64,000 nucleotides of DNA from assembly GCF_004364325.1 (NCBI RefSeq), contig NZ_SOCP01000008.1, forward strand, positions 62,001 through 126,000. The letters run 5' to 3'. The DNA is from Actinophytocola oryzae. GTDB taxonomy: Bacteria; Actinomycetota; Actinomycetes; Mycobacteriales; Pseudonocardiaceae. Positions 45,838 to 53,851 of the stretch are shown in pieces. How positions within the stretch are numbered: the stretch's first letter is position 1; every line of letters begins with the position of its first letter. The notes under the pieces were generated by a model that made no database searches, was not told where the DNA came from, and saw only the letters and a program-made list of their open reading frames with translations. Position numbers and translations under genes: made by a program.

Positions 45838-46875
45838 TCAGGGATCGATCCGCTGGCCGTTGAACCGCAGCAGCAACGGGAGGTCGCGGATGTCGTCGTG
45901 GCCGGTGAGCCAGAGGACGAAGCGCTCGACGCCCATGCCGAAACCCGAGGTGCGCAGCGGTGTCAGCTCCCGCATCCGCACGTACCAGGCGTAGGCCGAC
46001 TCGGTGACCTCGTGCAGGTCGAGCGCCTCGCGGACCTCTGCCGCGGTCTCGTGCCGTTCGCCGCAGCCGACCGTCTCGCCGATGCCGAACAACAGGTCGC
46101 CGTTGCGTGCCCGGTCGCGGTCGCCCGGCTCGAAGGCCTGGTAGAACGGCACGGACAGGTGGTCCATGTGCGTCACCCAGACGAACTGCCCCACCAGCTC
46201 CATGAGCCGTCGCTCACCCGCTCGGGTCAGCGAACGGGTCGCCGTACCCACACCGCCGACGAACTCCTCGCGGTCGTCGAGGAGGCGGGCCGCCTCGTCG
46301 AAGGTGAGCCGCCGGAAGGCGTCGCCGTCGAGCGGGACCTTGAGGTGGTCGTTGCCGCCCGCGAGCCTCGCCACGAGGTCGCCCGCCTGGTCGAGGAAGG
46401 TCTCGGCGAGATGGCGCACGTAGTCGTTGACCGTGTCGACGCAGTCGTCCAGGCCGCCGGTGAACTCCGCCTCGCTGTGGAAGAACTGGCACAGGTGTGT
46501 CTGGTCGGCCTGCTCTCCCCGGAACGAGGGCATCACGTAGTAGGAGGGGCCCGGCGTCAGCCGGCAGGTCAGCTCCAGCAGGAACTGCATGGAGTCGGCG
46601 AGGTAGGTGTCCACTCCGGACACCTGGATGGCGACCGGTATCGAGTCGCTGCCCCTGCCCATGGGGCTGGAGACCGAGCCGGTCGTCAGCGGCAGATAGG
46701 CGGCGCGGCCGTCCCGAGAGCGCCAGAAGTCGACCGTCGCGGTGTGGAAGAGGTCGGTCAGCTCGAACACGTGCCGGTACCACGGATCCTCGAGGACGGT
46801 GAGGAAGTGCGTGTCCGGCGTCCGCCAGCTCGACGGTGGCCGGATCCGGGCCGAGTTGGTTCCTTCAGGAGACAT
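45838..46875 (-). CDS. AsnRS-like class II synthetase catalytic domain without anticodon domain
   Basis: A 345-residue protein starting at ATG 46875 behind AAGAGGTGACG. It has the AspRS/AsnRS-type class II core: YLADSMQFLLELT, motif 2 region MPSFRGE with QFFHSEAEF, VTHMDHLSVPFYQ, DLLFGIGETVGCGERHE, and motif 3 SGFGMGVERFVLWLTG. The OB-fold anticodon domain of true AsnRS/AspRS is missing, as in archaeal asparagine synthetase-like AS-AR and other amide-forming paralogues. The motif 2 ending is altered (H-S-E-A-E-F rather than M-V-E-P-E). It may activate aspartate or a related acid as an adenylate for amide formation or transfer, not for tRNA charging. It lies between the HTTM-like and P450 genes, two bases from each. 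Confidence 0.85.
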   Translation of the reverse strand: MSPEGTNSARIRPPSSWRTPDTHFLTVLEDPWYRHVFELTDLFHTATVDFWRSRDGRAAYLPLTTGSVSSPMGRGSDSIPVAIQVSGVDTYLADSMQFLLELTCRLTPGPSYYVMPSFRGEQADQTHLCQFFHSEAEFTGGLDDCVDTVNDYVRHLAETFLDQAGDLVARLAGGNDHLKVPLDGDAFRRLTFDEAARLLDDREEFVGGVGTATRSLTRAGERRLMELVGQFVWVTHMDHLSVPFYQAFEPGDRDRARNGDLLFGIGETVGCGERHETAAEVREALDLHEVTESAYAWYVRMRELTPLRTSGFGMGVERFVLWLTGHDDIRDLPLLLRFNGQRIDP

Positions 46876-46877
46876 CG

Positions 46878-47762
46878 TCACCTCTTGGTGGTCAGTGATT
46901 TCGCGATTCGTCGAACCGTGCCACGCGCCTGGACGCGGCGAGCCCACGTCGTCATCCGCTTCGGCGCCACGAACAGCGGTACCGAGAACCAGGACAGGTG
47001 CCAGAAGGAGATGTCCATCGTCGCCTTGACGGCGCCGTGGAAGACGGCCGAGCCGAGCCCGAGCAGCCTGCGGTGTCGCCAGAACACCAGCAGCAGCGGC
47101 ACGAAGGAGAACTCGAAGGCCATCGTCGCCGTGCTCGCCGCACGTGCCAGCCGGAGGTCGGCGGTCGACAGGTGTTTGCCGAGCGGCGTGCCCAGCTCGG
47201 TGAGTGCGCCACGCAGGGTGCGCCCGTCCGCCCAGCGCCAGCCGGTCCCGACCAGTTTGGACACTCCGGACTGGAGGTAGGTCCACGCGAAGCAGGCCTG
47301 GAGCAGGAACAGCACGACCGAGGCCAGCTCGTCGTCGGCGGCGTCGCCTGAGCTGTCCATGATGGACAGTGCGGCCAGGAAGACGTTGAGGTGGCTGTTG
47401 TAGCTCCACGCCCTGTCGTGGAACCTGACGACCTCGCGCTGCAGCAGGGCGAACGAGATGTTGGCGGCCAGCTTCACGGCGGGGTTCTCGACGCCGACCG
47501 ACCAGCCGACCGACGACACCGCGGCGATCACCCTGAGCAGGTCGTAGGTCGCGGGCGTGAGCGTGGCGCGTGCGGTGGACCGCCCCTCGGCCCGGTCGAG
47601 CAGCCTGCCGTACTCGGCGACGAAGTCGCTCGGCGGGAGGTGGCGTACCGTCCGCGCGACCGCGAGCCCGGTGGTCATGCGGCACAGGGCGAGCCTGTCC
47701 GCCGCACCCGGTTGTGCGAACACCATCTCGTGCAGCCGCTGCGCGATCACGTTCCCGCTCAT
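46878..47762 (-). CDS. HTTM-domain-like membrane protein
   Basis: A 294-residue protein starting at ATG 47762 (MSGNVIAQRL) after GGAGTCCAGAA. It contains hydrophobic spans around YDLLRVIAAVSSVGWSVGV, LAANISFALLQREVV, SHLNVFLAALSIM, VVLFLLQACFAWTYLQSGVSKL and MAFEFSFVPLLLVFW. The motif W-T-Y-L-Q-S-G-V-S-K-L and H-L-N-x-F-x-A-A-L are those of the HTTM family (related to vitamin K-dependent gamma-carboxylase and to SdpB, which helps mature a killing peptide). It is first in the 13-gene operon. A membrane role in maturation or immunity is possible. Confidence 0.7.
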   Translation of the reverse strand: MSGNVIAQRLHEMVFAQPGAADRLALCRMTTGLAVARTVRHLPPSDFVAEYGRLLDRAEGRSTARATLTPATYDLLRVIAAVSSVGWSVGVENPAVKLAANISFALLQREVVRFHDRAWSYNSHLNVFLAALSIMDSSGDAADDELASVVLFLLQACFAWTYLQSGVSKLVGTGWRWADGRTLRGALTELGTPLGKHLSTADLRLARAASTATMAFEFSFVPLLLVFWRHRRLLGLGSAVFHGAVKATMDISFWHLSWFSVPLFVAPKRMTTWARRVQARGTVRRIAKSLTTKR

Positions 47763-47795
47763 TTCTGGACTCCTGCCGATGATGCCCGAAAGATA

Positions 47796-47850
47796 GTTCG
47801 ACGGGGTAATTCTGTCCATTGTTCGCGCCGGTACTTGAACAGTGTCGAAC
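47796..47850. promoter_or_regulatory. Candidate StrR-like operator in the divergent promoter region
   Basis: GTTCGAC at 47796-47802 and its perfect inverse GTCGAAC at 47844-47850 flank a further half-site GTTCG at 47821-47825. The pair 47821/47850 forms a 30-base imperfect inverted repeat. StrR-family regulators bind GTTCGACTG-N11-CAGTCGAAC, and a StrR-like gene lies at 53852-54811. The element sits between two divergent transcription units starting at 47762 (-) and 47918 (+). Confidence 0.45.
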
Positions 47851-47917
47851 CGCGTTGACGCACCTCCATGGGAACCATAGCCTGGCCCAGGAATCAATTG
47901 CCGAGTTCGGAGCAGTC

Positions 47918-48463
47918 ATGACCCGCGTCAGGACCGGGGCCGCCGTGCTGCTGGCCGCCGGGATCGCACACCTCGGTGCGCAGCTGTGGCACACGGTCCG
48001 CAACCGGAACCGCTGGCCCTTCTGTGCCTACAACATGTTCAGCTACTCGCTGCCGGACCGGTGGGAGCAGTTGCGGGTCGTGCTGTACGACACGCGCGGC
48101 GTCAGTACCGGGCCCATGGACCCGTTCGGACTGCTGCCCGTCGAGTTCTTCCGCATTGTCTCGATCGTCGAGCAGGTATTCATCACCAGCTCCGACACGG
48201 CACTGCGCACAGAATTCTGTGAAAGCACGGTCCGGCTGCTCAACAACGGCGGTTGGCGCGATTTCGACGAGGTCAGGACGAATGCGCGGTCGGCGAGCGG
48301 ACTGCCGGTCGCCGCCTTCGACCTCTACCTCGTCGAGGTGGACGCGGTGCGGTGCGACCCGTTCGACCGCGCGTCCGTGTGTGGCGCCACCCTCCTGCAC
48401 CGGCACGACCCGCGGGAAGTGGTCCGCGATCAGGAACCGGGTTGGCGGCTTGTGTCGCCGTGA
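47918..48463 (+). CDS. Membrane-anchored partner of the HTTM-like protein, unknown function
   Basis: A 181-residue protein starting at ATG 47918 behind GGAG. An N-terminal helix (TGAAVLLAAGIAHLGAQLW) is followed by the motif R-W-P-F-C-A-Y-N-M-F-S and SLPDRWEQLRVVLYD. In other genomes a W-P-F-x-x-Y-x-M-F/Y-S protein often sits beside an HTTM gene; here it is divergent from one. The remainder is an extracytoplasmic or peripheral domain ending in RCDPFDRASVCGATLLHRHD. Role unknown; the pairing suggests a joint membrane function. Confidence 0.6.
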   Translation: MTRVRTGAAVLLAAGIAHLGAQLWHTVRNRNRWPFCAYNMFSYSLPDRWEQLRVVLYDTRGVSTGPMDPFGLLPVEFFRIVSIVEQVFITSSDTALRTEFCESTVRLLNNGGWRDFDEVRTNARSASGLPVAAFDLYLVEVDAVRCDPFDRASVCGATLLHRHDPREVVRDQEPGWRLVSP

Positions 48464-48481
48464 GGCGTGGAGGGCCGTGAG

Positions 48482-49279
48482 ATGACGTTCACCGAGACCA
48501 GCGTGCGCACCGAATGGGGTGCCGAGCTCACCGTGTTCGCGGAGGACGCCAGCCATTTCGGCGACTTCCTGACGACGGGCGTGAGCTGGGCCCACGAGAC
48601 CAGGCTCCTGCGTGAGCTCGTCCTGCCGGGGATGACAGTCTTCGACGTCGGCGCGAACCTCGGGTACTGCGCCTCGCTGTTCGCGGACCGCGTCGGGCCC
48701 GCCGGACTGGTCGTCGCACTCGAGCCCGAGCCCGTCATGGCCGACCTGCTGGACCGGAACATGCGCTCCAACGGGCACGAGTGCGTCCGGGTCGTTCGTG
48801 CCGCGGCCGGTGGCGCCCCCGGCACGACGGCGTTGTGGCGCAGCGGCACCAACCTGGCCTGCCACTCGACCAATGTGGACCTCGTGCCGGCCGTCACCGG
48901 TCGGGTCGAGGTGTCGGTGACCACGGTGGACGACCTCGCGGGACAGTGGGGTGCGCCCGACGTCGTCAAGATCGACGTCGAGGGCTGGGAGTGGTCGGTC
49001 CTGTGCGGGATGCGGGCGACGCTGCGTCGACACCCGTTGCTGTGGCTGGAGTTCTGGCCGGACGGCCTGCGCGCCAACGGGCACGACCCGCACGGCCTGC
49101 CGCGGGCGCTGGACCGCGCCGGGTACGACGTCACCATGGTCGACCTGCTCACGGGGGCGCGCACGCCCGCGACCGACACCGACCCCGTCGCCTACTGCGA
49201 CCGGATGGGCGAGGACTTCCGCCGCGCGGGACGCACGGACCTCTACGGGATCGTCTACCTGCTGGCGCGGCCGAGGTGA
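48482..49279 (+). CDS. FkbM-family SAM-dependent methyltransferase
   Basis: 265 residues from ATG 48482, with GGAGGGC upstream. The SAM motif is VFDVGANLGYCASLFA near 56-71, followed by VVALEPEPVMADLLDRN and, in the second half, VVKIDVEGWEWSVLCGM, the signature K-x-D-x-E-G of FkbM methyltransferases, which usually methylate hydroxyl groups. It follows the membrane partner gene by 18 bases and runs opposite to the main operons. It may tailor the cluster's product. The gene ends at a strong hairpin. Confidence 0.88.
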   Translation: MTFTETSVRTEWGAELTVFAEDASHFGDFLTTGVSWAHETRLLRELVLPGMTVFDVGANLGYCASLFADRVGPAGLVVALEPEPVMADLLDRNMRSNGHECVRVVRAAAGGAPGTTALWRSGTNLACHSTNVDLVPAVTGRVEVSVTTVDDLAGQWGAPDVVKIDVEGWEWSVLCGMRATLRRHPLLWLEFWPDGLRANGHDPHGLPRALDRAGYDVTMVDLLTGARTPATDTDPVAYCDRMGEDFRRAGRTDLYGIVYLLARPR

Positions 49280-49284
49280 CGGCT

Positions 49285-49318
49285 TCCCGGGGTCGCGAGT
49301 GGTCTCGCGACCCCGGGA
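49285..49318. terminator. Bidirectional hairpin terminator
   Basis: TCCCGGGGTCGCGAG (49285-49299) and its exact inverse (49304-49318) flank a four-base loop TGGT. The 15-base-pair GC-rich stem sits between two convergent genes, five bases after the methyltransferase stop and eight before the stop of the second HisRS gene. It has no T-tract, as is common in actinomycetes. Confidence 0.8.
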
Positions 49319-49325
49319 GCCGTCG

Positions 49326-50690
49326 TCAGGCAGGTCGGTGGGCCTCGAAGAAGGACTCGACCGCAGCCACCAGGTTCGCGGGGCTCTTGTGGCACTCCTC
49401 GGGCGCGGACAGGTCCCGCACGGTAGGCACGCCGCCCTCGCCCACCTCGACCAGCACGGCGACCGCCGAGTCGGCCGCGAGCCGGACGGCGCCGTCGGAG
49501 TCGACGACGTCGAACACCGCCCGCGTCGCGATGTTCGCCCCGCGCAACTCCCGCACCGCCCGCAGCACGCCGTCCTCGCAGCCGTCGGCGGTCGGCACGA
49601 CCACGGTGGTGTTCCCGCGGATCTCGACCTCTCGGGAGAGGCCGTCCTCACGCAGCAGGCCCATGAGACGAGCGAGCCCCACCGACATGCCGACACCCGG
49701 GTAGTCGCGTCCGTTGATGTGCCGCAACAGGTCGTCGTACCGGCCACCGGCGCCTATCGCGCCCCAGTGCTCCCGACCCGTGGCGAACGTCTCGAACACG
49801 GTGCCGGTGTAGTAGTCGTGGCCACGCGTGATCGAGAAGTCCACGACCAGGTGGTCGGCAGGCATACCGAGGTCGGCGGCCGCCCTGAGCACCGTGTCCA
49901 GCTCGTCGAGCCCGGCCGTGTCGGCGCCGCGGTGGACGAGCAGGTCCCTTCCCTGCGCCAGGGTCGTCGCCGCGGTCAGCCGCCCGAGGTCGGTCGCCAC
50001 CGTCGCCGAGAAACCCGCGGCCTGGAGCTGGGCGGCGGTCTCGGCAGGCTCCTGGCGCTGCCCCTTGTCGAGGATCTGCACGATCGCGCGTGCCCGGTGC
50101 ACCCGGATCCCGTGACTGTCCAGCAGCGCGGCCAGCACCTTGCGGTTGGAGGCGCGCACCGTGAAGCCGTCGACCCCGATGTCGCGGAACGCCGACACCA
50201 CCGCGCAGGCGATCTCCGCGTCGTACATGAGGCTCAGCTCGTCGCGGCCCACGACGTCGACATCGCACTGGTAGAACTCGCGCCAGTGCGTCGCCGTCGG
50301 CATCTGTTCGGCCCGCCAGACCTTGTTGATCTGGTAGCAGTGCAGCGGGAAGGACAGGTCGGCCGAACGCTCGGCGATGAACCGGGAGACCGGCACGGTC
50401 AGGTCGTAGCGCAGGCCGAACTTCGTGCCGGTGTCGGACTCCGGCGGTTCGACCACGGTGAACGCGAACTCGGGTATCCCGCCGTCGAGGTACTGCGCGC
50501 CACCCGCGTTCAGCACCTCCTGCCGCTGCACGGCGGCGGTGTCCAACGGCAGGAAACCGCCGCGCTCGAAGCCTTCGCCGATCTGCCGGATGATCCTCTG
50601 CTCGAAGACCACGTCCCCTGGCAGGGACTCCGGGAAGCCGGGCATGGAGATGTCCAGCCGCGGCGTGTCCTGTGTCTGGTCGATCGTCAT
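49326..50690 (-). CDS. Second histidyl-tRNA synthetase paralogue, divergent
   Basis: 454 residues, with the HisRS core and a C-terminal anticodon-domain-like region (TTVVVPTADGCEDGVLRAVREL). The histidine signature is R-G-H-D-Y-Y-T-G-T-V-F-E (consensus R-G-L-D-Y-Y) and GGRYDDL is intact. The motif 2 loop is changed: consensus R-P-Q-x-G-R-x-R-E-F reads M-P-T-A-T-H-W-R-E-F, losing the basic loop that contacts the tRNA end and ATP. It differs widely from the other HisRS in the cluster and is the last gene of the regulator/ATP-grasp/MccF operon. It could be a resistant HisRS or one adapted to another acceptor; the altered loop favours the second. Confidence 0.85.
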   Translation of the reverse strand: MTIDQTQDTPRLDISMPGFPESLPGDVVFEQRIIRQIGEGFERGGFLPLDTAAVQRQEVLNAGGAQYLDGGIPEFAFTVVEPPESDTGTKFGLRYDLTVPVSRFIAERSADLSFPLHCYQINKVWRAEQMPTATHWREFYQCDVDVVGRDELSLMYDAEIACAVVSAFRDIGVDGFTVRASNRKVLAALLDSHGIRVHRARAIVQILDKGQRQEPAETAAQLQAAGFSATVATDLGRLTAATTLAQGRDLLVHRGADTAGLDELDTVLRAAADLGMPADHLVVDFSITRGHDYYTGTVFETFATGREHWGAIGAGGRYDDLLRHINGRDYPGVGMSVGLARLMGLLREDGLSREVEIRGNTTVVVPTADGCEDGVLRAVRELRGANIATRAVFDVVDSDGAVRLAADSAVAVLVEVGEGGVPTVRDLSAPEECHKSPANLVAAVESFFEAHRPA

Positions 50691-50721
50691 CTCAGCGCCA
50701 ATCCTGTCATGCGGTAGGGGG

Positions 50722-51735
50722 TCAGTGCGGTCCGAGCAACGTGAGATCGGGTGCGCGGCCCGTGGGGCACGTGAGCCGTGCCAGGCCCCCCACGGGCAGT
50801 GTCGTCATGGGTTCGGGGTGCCCGATGTCGTACCCGGCGGCCACGGGCAGTCCAGGCGGGACGATGTCGCGCACGACCTCGTCGTAGTCGGCGAACCCGC
50901 TCAGGCAGGCCCTCGGCCTGCCGATCTTGCCGAGGACGACTCCGGCGGCGTGGTCGAAGACCCCGGCGAGCCGCAACTGCTGGAGCCGCGCGGCGAACTC
51001 GTCCGGTGCGATCGCCTCGGTCTCCAGGAAGACGATGGCGGCGGCGGGCACCTCCCAGAAGGGGGTGCCCGCCAGCAGGGACAGCGCGCCGAGGGAACCA
51101 CCCCACAGCGTGCCCTCGACGGTGTCACCGGGCGACACCGTGCGCGCGCGTTCACCGCCCGTGTTCGGCGTGCGCCGCCTGGTGTCCTCCTTGTCCCACC
51201 AGAGCATCTCGTCCGACCACACCGGGGCGGGCACGACCGTGTGCTCGGACCACACGCCGCCGGTCACCAGGCGGAACTGGTCGCGGGTGTACTCCCACGG
51301 GCCGCCGGCCTCGCCCCATTCGGAGACCACCATCGGCCCGTGGAAGGTGACCAGGTCCGACCGCGCGGACACGACGGTCAGCAACAGGCTGAGGTCGCTG
51401 TAGCCGATGATCGGTTTGGCCGCCTCGGCCACCAGCCCGAAGTCGATGTGGGGCAGGACGGTCACCATCGTCCAGCCGCCGACCGCGGCCACCACCCCGG
51501 CGCATTCCGGATCCACGAGCTGACCGTGCAGCTCGTCGGCGATCGCCCGAGGCGCGAGGGTGGTGACGCCGTCCGCCGCCGCGCAGGACGGCAGCGCGCG
51601 CACGGCGAACCCGTCCGCCGCCAGCGCCCGCACCCCTCGGCCGAACCGGTCGGGGAACATGCGTGGGGCCGGTGAGCTCGGCGCCCACACCGAGAGCCGG
51701 GCGCCGCCGACGAGCGGGGCAGGCCAGTGCGGCAC
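50722..51735 (-). CDS. MccF-like S66 serine peptidase (self-immunity candidate)
   Basis: 337 residues. The S66 catalytic triad is visible as serine 113 in IGYSDLS, glutamate 238 in FLETE and histidine 306 in GYDIGHPEPM; E. coli MccF uses serine 118, glutamate 243 and histidine 311, so the spacing matches closely. The WDKEDTRRRTPN loop near 180-191 is in the region where MccF has its substrate-recognition loop, unlike LD-carboxypeptidases of cell-wall recycling. MccF cleaves the amide of processed microcin C, an aspartyl-tRNA synthetase inhibitor. It starts just after the ATP-grasp fusion and is followed by a HisRS paralogue; this context fits immunity to an aminoacyl-nucleotide-like toxin. 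Confidence 0.85.
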   Translation of the reverse strand: MPHWPAPLVGGARLSVWAPSSPAPRMFPDRFGRGVRALAADGFAVRALPSCAAADGVTTLAPRAIADELHGQLVDPECAGVVAAVGGWTMVTVLPHIDFGLVAEAAKPIIGYSDLSLLLTVVSARSDLVTFHGPMVVSEWGEAGGPWEYTRDQFRLVTGGVWSEHTVVPAPVWSDEMLWWDKEDTRRRTPNTGGERARTVSPGDTVEGTLWGGSLGALSLLAGTPFWEVPAAAIVFLETEAIAPDEFAARLQQLRLAGVFDHAAGVVLGKIGRPRACLSGFADYDEVVRDIVPPGLPVAAGYDIGHPEPMTTLPVGGLARLTCPTGRAPDLTLLGPH

Positions 51736-51738
51736 GGC

Positions 51739-53835
51739 CTACACCAGACTCGAGGTGAACAGCTCGGGCTCCACGTCCACCGGCTCCTTGCGCACCAGCA
51801 TGACGCTGAACCCCATGTGGCGAAGGTTCTCGCGGAACAGCACCATGTGTTCGCGGTACTTCCGCGTCAGTGCCGCGCCGGCGTCGGCGCCGAGCTCGGC
51901 AAGGTGCGGGCGGGCGAGGATGTCGGCCACGAACCGTTCCACCTGGGCGACCGGGATGTCGTCGAACCGGTAGTCCTGCCGCCAGTACGCGTGGCGTTCG
52001 CCGCCGACGAAGAAGTCGAGCCAGAAGTCCCGGTACAGCGGTTGGAGGTCGACCTGGATGGCGGCGGAGACCGAGGCCACGAGCTCTTCGGTGGGCTCGT
52101 CCACGTAGTACATGGGGATCGCGCCGACGAACCCGCCCGGCCTGAGTACCCGGACGTACTCGGCCAGCGCGCGTTCCCGGTCCGGGATGAGGGAGGTGAC
52201 GTTGCCGCAGAACACCATGTCGAACGTGCCGGTCTCGTAGCCGGTGTCGGTGGCGTCCTTGCGTTCGAACTCGATCAGGTGCGCGACGCCCGCGTCCTCG
52301 GCTCGCCGCCGGGCCTCGACCAGGCTCTCCTCGTTGATGTCGATCGCGGTGATGCGGCAGCCGACCAGCTTCGCGAGCTCCACGGCGGTGATCCCGGTGC
52401 TCGTGCCGATCTCCAGCACGTGTGACCCCGGCCCGAGGAACCCGTGCTGTGCGAGCAGCGCGATGCTGCGCAGGCCGCCGGGTGGCCGGTTGGTCTCACG
52501 CACCACCCCGATCAGCTGGTTGTAGTTCATCGCCTCGATGTCGTGTGCCTTCAGGTCCTGTCGTCCCACTCGTCTCTCCGTCTGTTCGGGGTCTTCGACC
52601 TCTACTTCGAGTTCCTTGATCACCGTGCGCGCGAGCAGGTCGTACTCGTCGGCGCTGTCCGCGCCCAACACGACGAAGGCGCACCACTCCGACGGGTGAC
52701 GGAGCTCGACGTGGTCGCCGGGGCTCCTCAACCGCTGTGCCCGCAGCACACCGGCCACCTCGGTCATGCGTTCCTCGGTGGGGATGGCGGTGATCCGGCC
52801 GGAACGGGCGGGCCGCAGGTGCAGTGCGCCGAGCCTGCGCCGGGTCGGGTTCGCGGCGGGGATGGTCCCGAGCAGCAGGCCGTGTGCGATCGCGCGGTGC
52901 ACGTCGTAACCGAGGTACTCGCTGAGCACACCGCCGATCCAGCCGCCGCCGAGCCGCGTGGCGATCTCCGAGAACACCAGCTCGCCGTCCGGCCGCTCGA
53001 ACAGCTCGAGATGGGTGGCCGCGCGCCGGATGCCGAGCGCCTCGTTGACGTCGTGATGCAGGTCGCGTATCCGGTGGTACAGCTGCGGTTCGTCCTGCTC
53101 GGTGAGCACGACGCTGCCGTCGGCGGGGGCGCCGTCGGTGCCCGCACCCGCCATCAGGGCGAGCCGGGTCTGGTAGTACCGGCTCACCACGAAGAACAGC
53201 GGCTCCCCGTCGTACCAGAGCGCGTCGACGTGGAGTTCCCGCCCTGGCACGAACTCCTCGGCGATCAGCTGGCCGGACTTCAGGTGGGGGTCGAGCACGA
53301 CCCCCGACAGCACGGCGTCCAGATCCCCGGGTGCCTCGACGCGCGTGGTGCTCATCGTCCCGAACCCGGCGGCAGGCTTGACCACGATCGGGAACCGGAG
53401 GCCCTCGCGGACTCCGCGAAGCTGTGCCTCGTCGTCCCGGTCGGACAGTGACCGCCAGGACGTCGTGCGGATCCCGGCGTCCCCCAGCCGGTCCTTCATC
53501 AGGCGCTTGTCGCGGAAGGCGACGTGTGCCAGGGGATCGGCGTCCAGCCCGAGGAGCAGCCCGAGGTACCCGGCGCCGAACTGGCTGAACTCGGTGAAGC
53601 TGATGATCCGCTCGACCGGCACGCCACGAACCGCCAGGTCGACGGCGATGGCGGCGATCTCCTCGATCGAGTCGAACTCACTCACCCGGTAGACGTGCTT
53701 CGCCCGCCCGAGCATGTCCGGGTCGGGGTTCATGTACCGCACGTCGAAGGCGTCGAGGATCACGTAGGTGTCCGAGGTGACGGCGAGCACCGAGCTGAGC
53801 ATTTCGGCGCTCCACTTGCACACGACGACTGCCAC
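51739..53835 (-). CDS. ATP-grasp ligase fused to a SAM-dependent methyltransferase
   Basis: 698 residues starting at GTG 53835 behind GAGGGAAACG; the frame upstream of this is shadow. Residues 1-410 are an ATP-grasp carboxylate-amine ligase: KRLMKDRLGDAGIRTTSW, FPIVVKPAAGFGTMST (ATP-binding lysine), LIAEEFVPGRELHVDALW, and FSEIATRLGGGWI near 310 (metal-binding E and N/R). Residues about 450-640 hold a class I methyltransferase: HVLEIGTSTGITAVELAKL, CRITAIDINEESL, FDMVFCGNVTSLI and LRPGGFVGAIPMYY. Such ligases join amino acids to make dipeptides or amides. Fusion means ligation and methylation probably happen on the same intermediate. It is second in its operon, after the StrR-like regulator. 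Confidence 0.9.
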   Translation of the reverse strand: MAVVVCKWSAEMLSSVLAVTSDTYVILDAFDVRYMNPDPDMLGRAKHVYRVSEFDSIEEIAAIAVDLAVRGVPVERIISFTEFSQFGAGYLGLLLGLDADPLAHVAFRDKRLMKDRLGDAGIRTTSWRSLSDRDDEAQLRGVREGLRFPIVVKPAAGFGTMSTTRVEAPGDLDAVLSGVVLDPHLKSGQLIAEEFVPGRELHVDALWYDGEPLFFVVSRYYQTRLALMAGAGTDGAPADGSVVLTEQDEPQLYHRIRDLHHDVNEALGIRRAATHLELFERPDGELVFSEIATRLGGGWIGGVLSEYLGYDVHRAIAHGLLLGTIPAANPTRRRLGALHLRPARSGRITAIPTEERMTEVAGVLRAQRLRSPGDHVELRHPSEWCAFVVLGADSADEYDLLARTVIKELEVEVEDPEQTERRVGRQDLKAHDIEAMNYNQLIGVVRETNRPPGGLRSIALLAQHGFLGPGSHVLEIGTSTGITAVELAKLVGCRITAIDINEESLVEARRRAEDAGVAHLIEFERKDATDTGYETGTFDMVFCGNVTSLIPDRERALAEYVRVLRPGGFVGAIPMYYVDEPTEELVASVSAAIQVDLQPLYRDFWLDFFVGGERHAYWRQDYRFDDIPVAQVERFVADILARPHLAELGADAGAALTRKYREHMVLFRENLRHMGFSVMLVRKEPVDVEPELFTSSLV

Positions 53836-53851
53836 CGTTTCCCTCTCTTCC

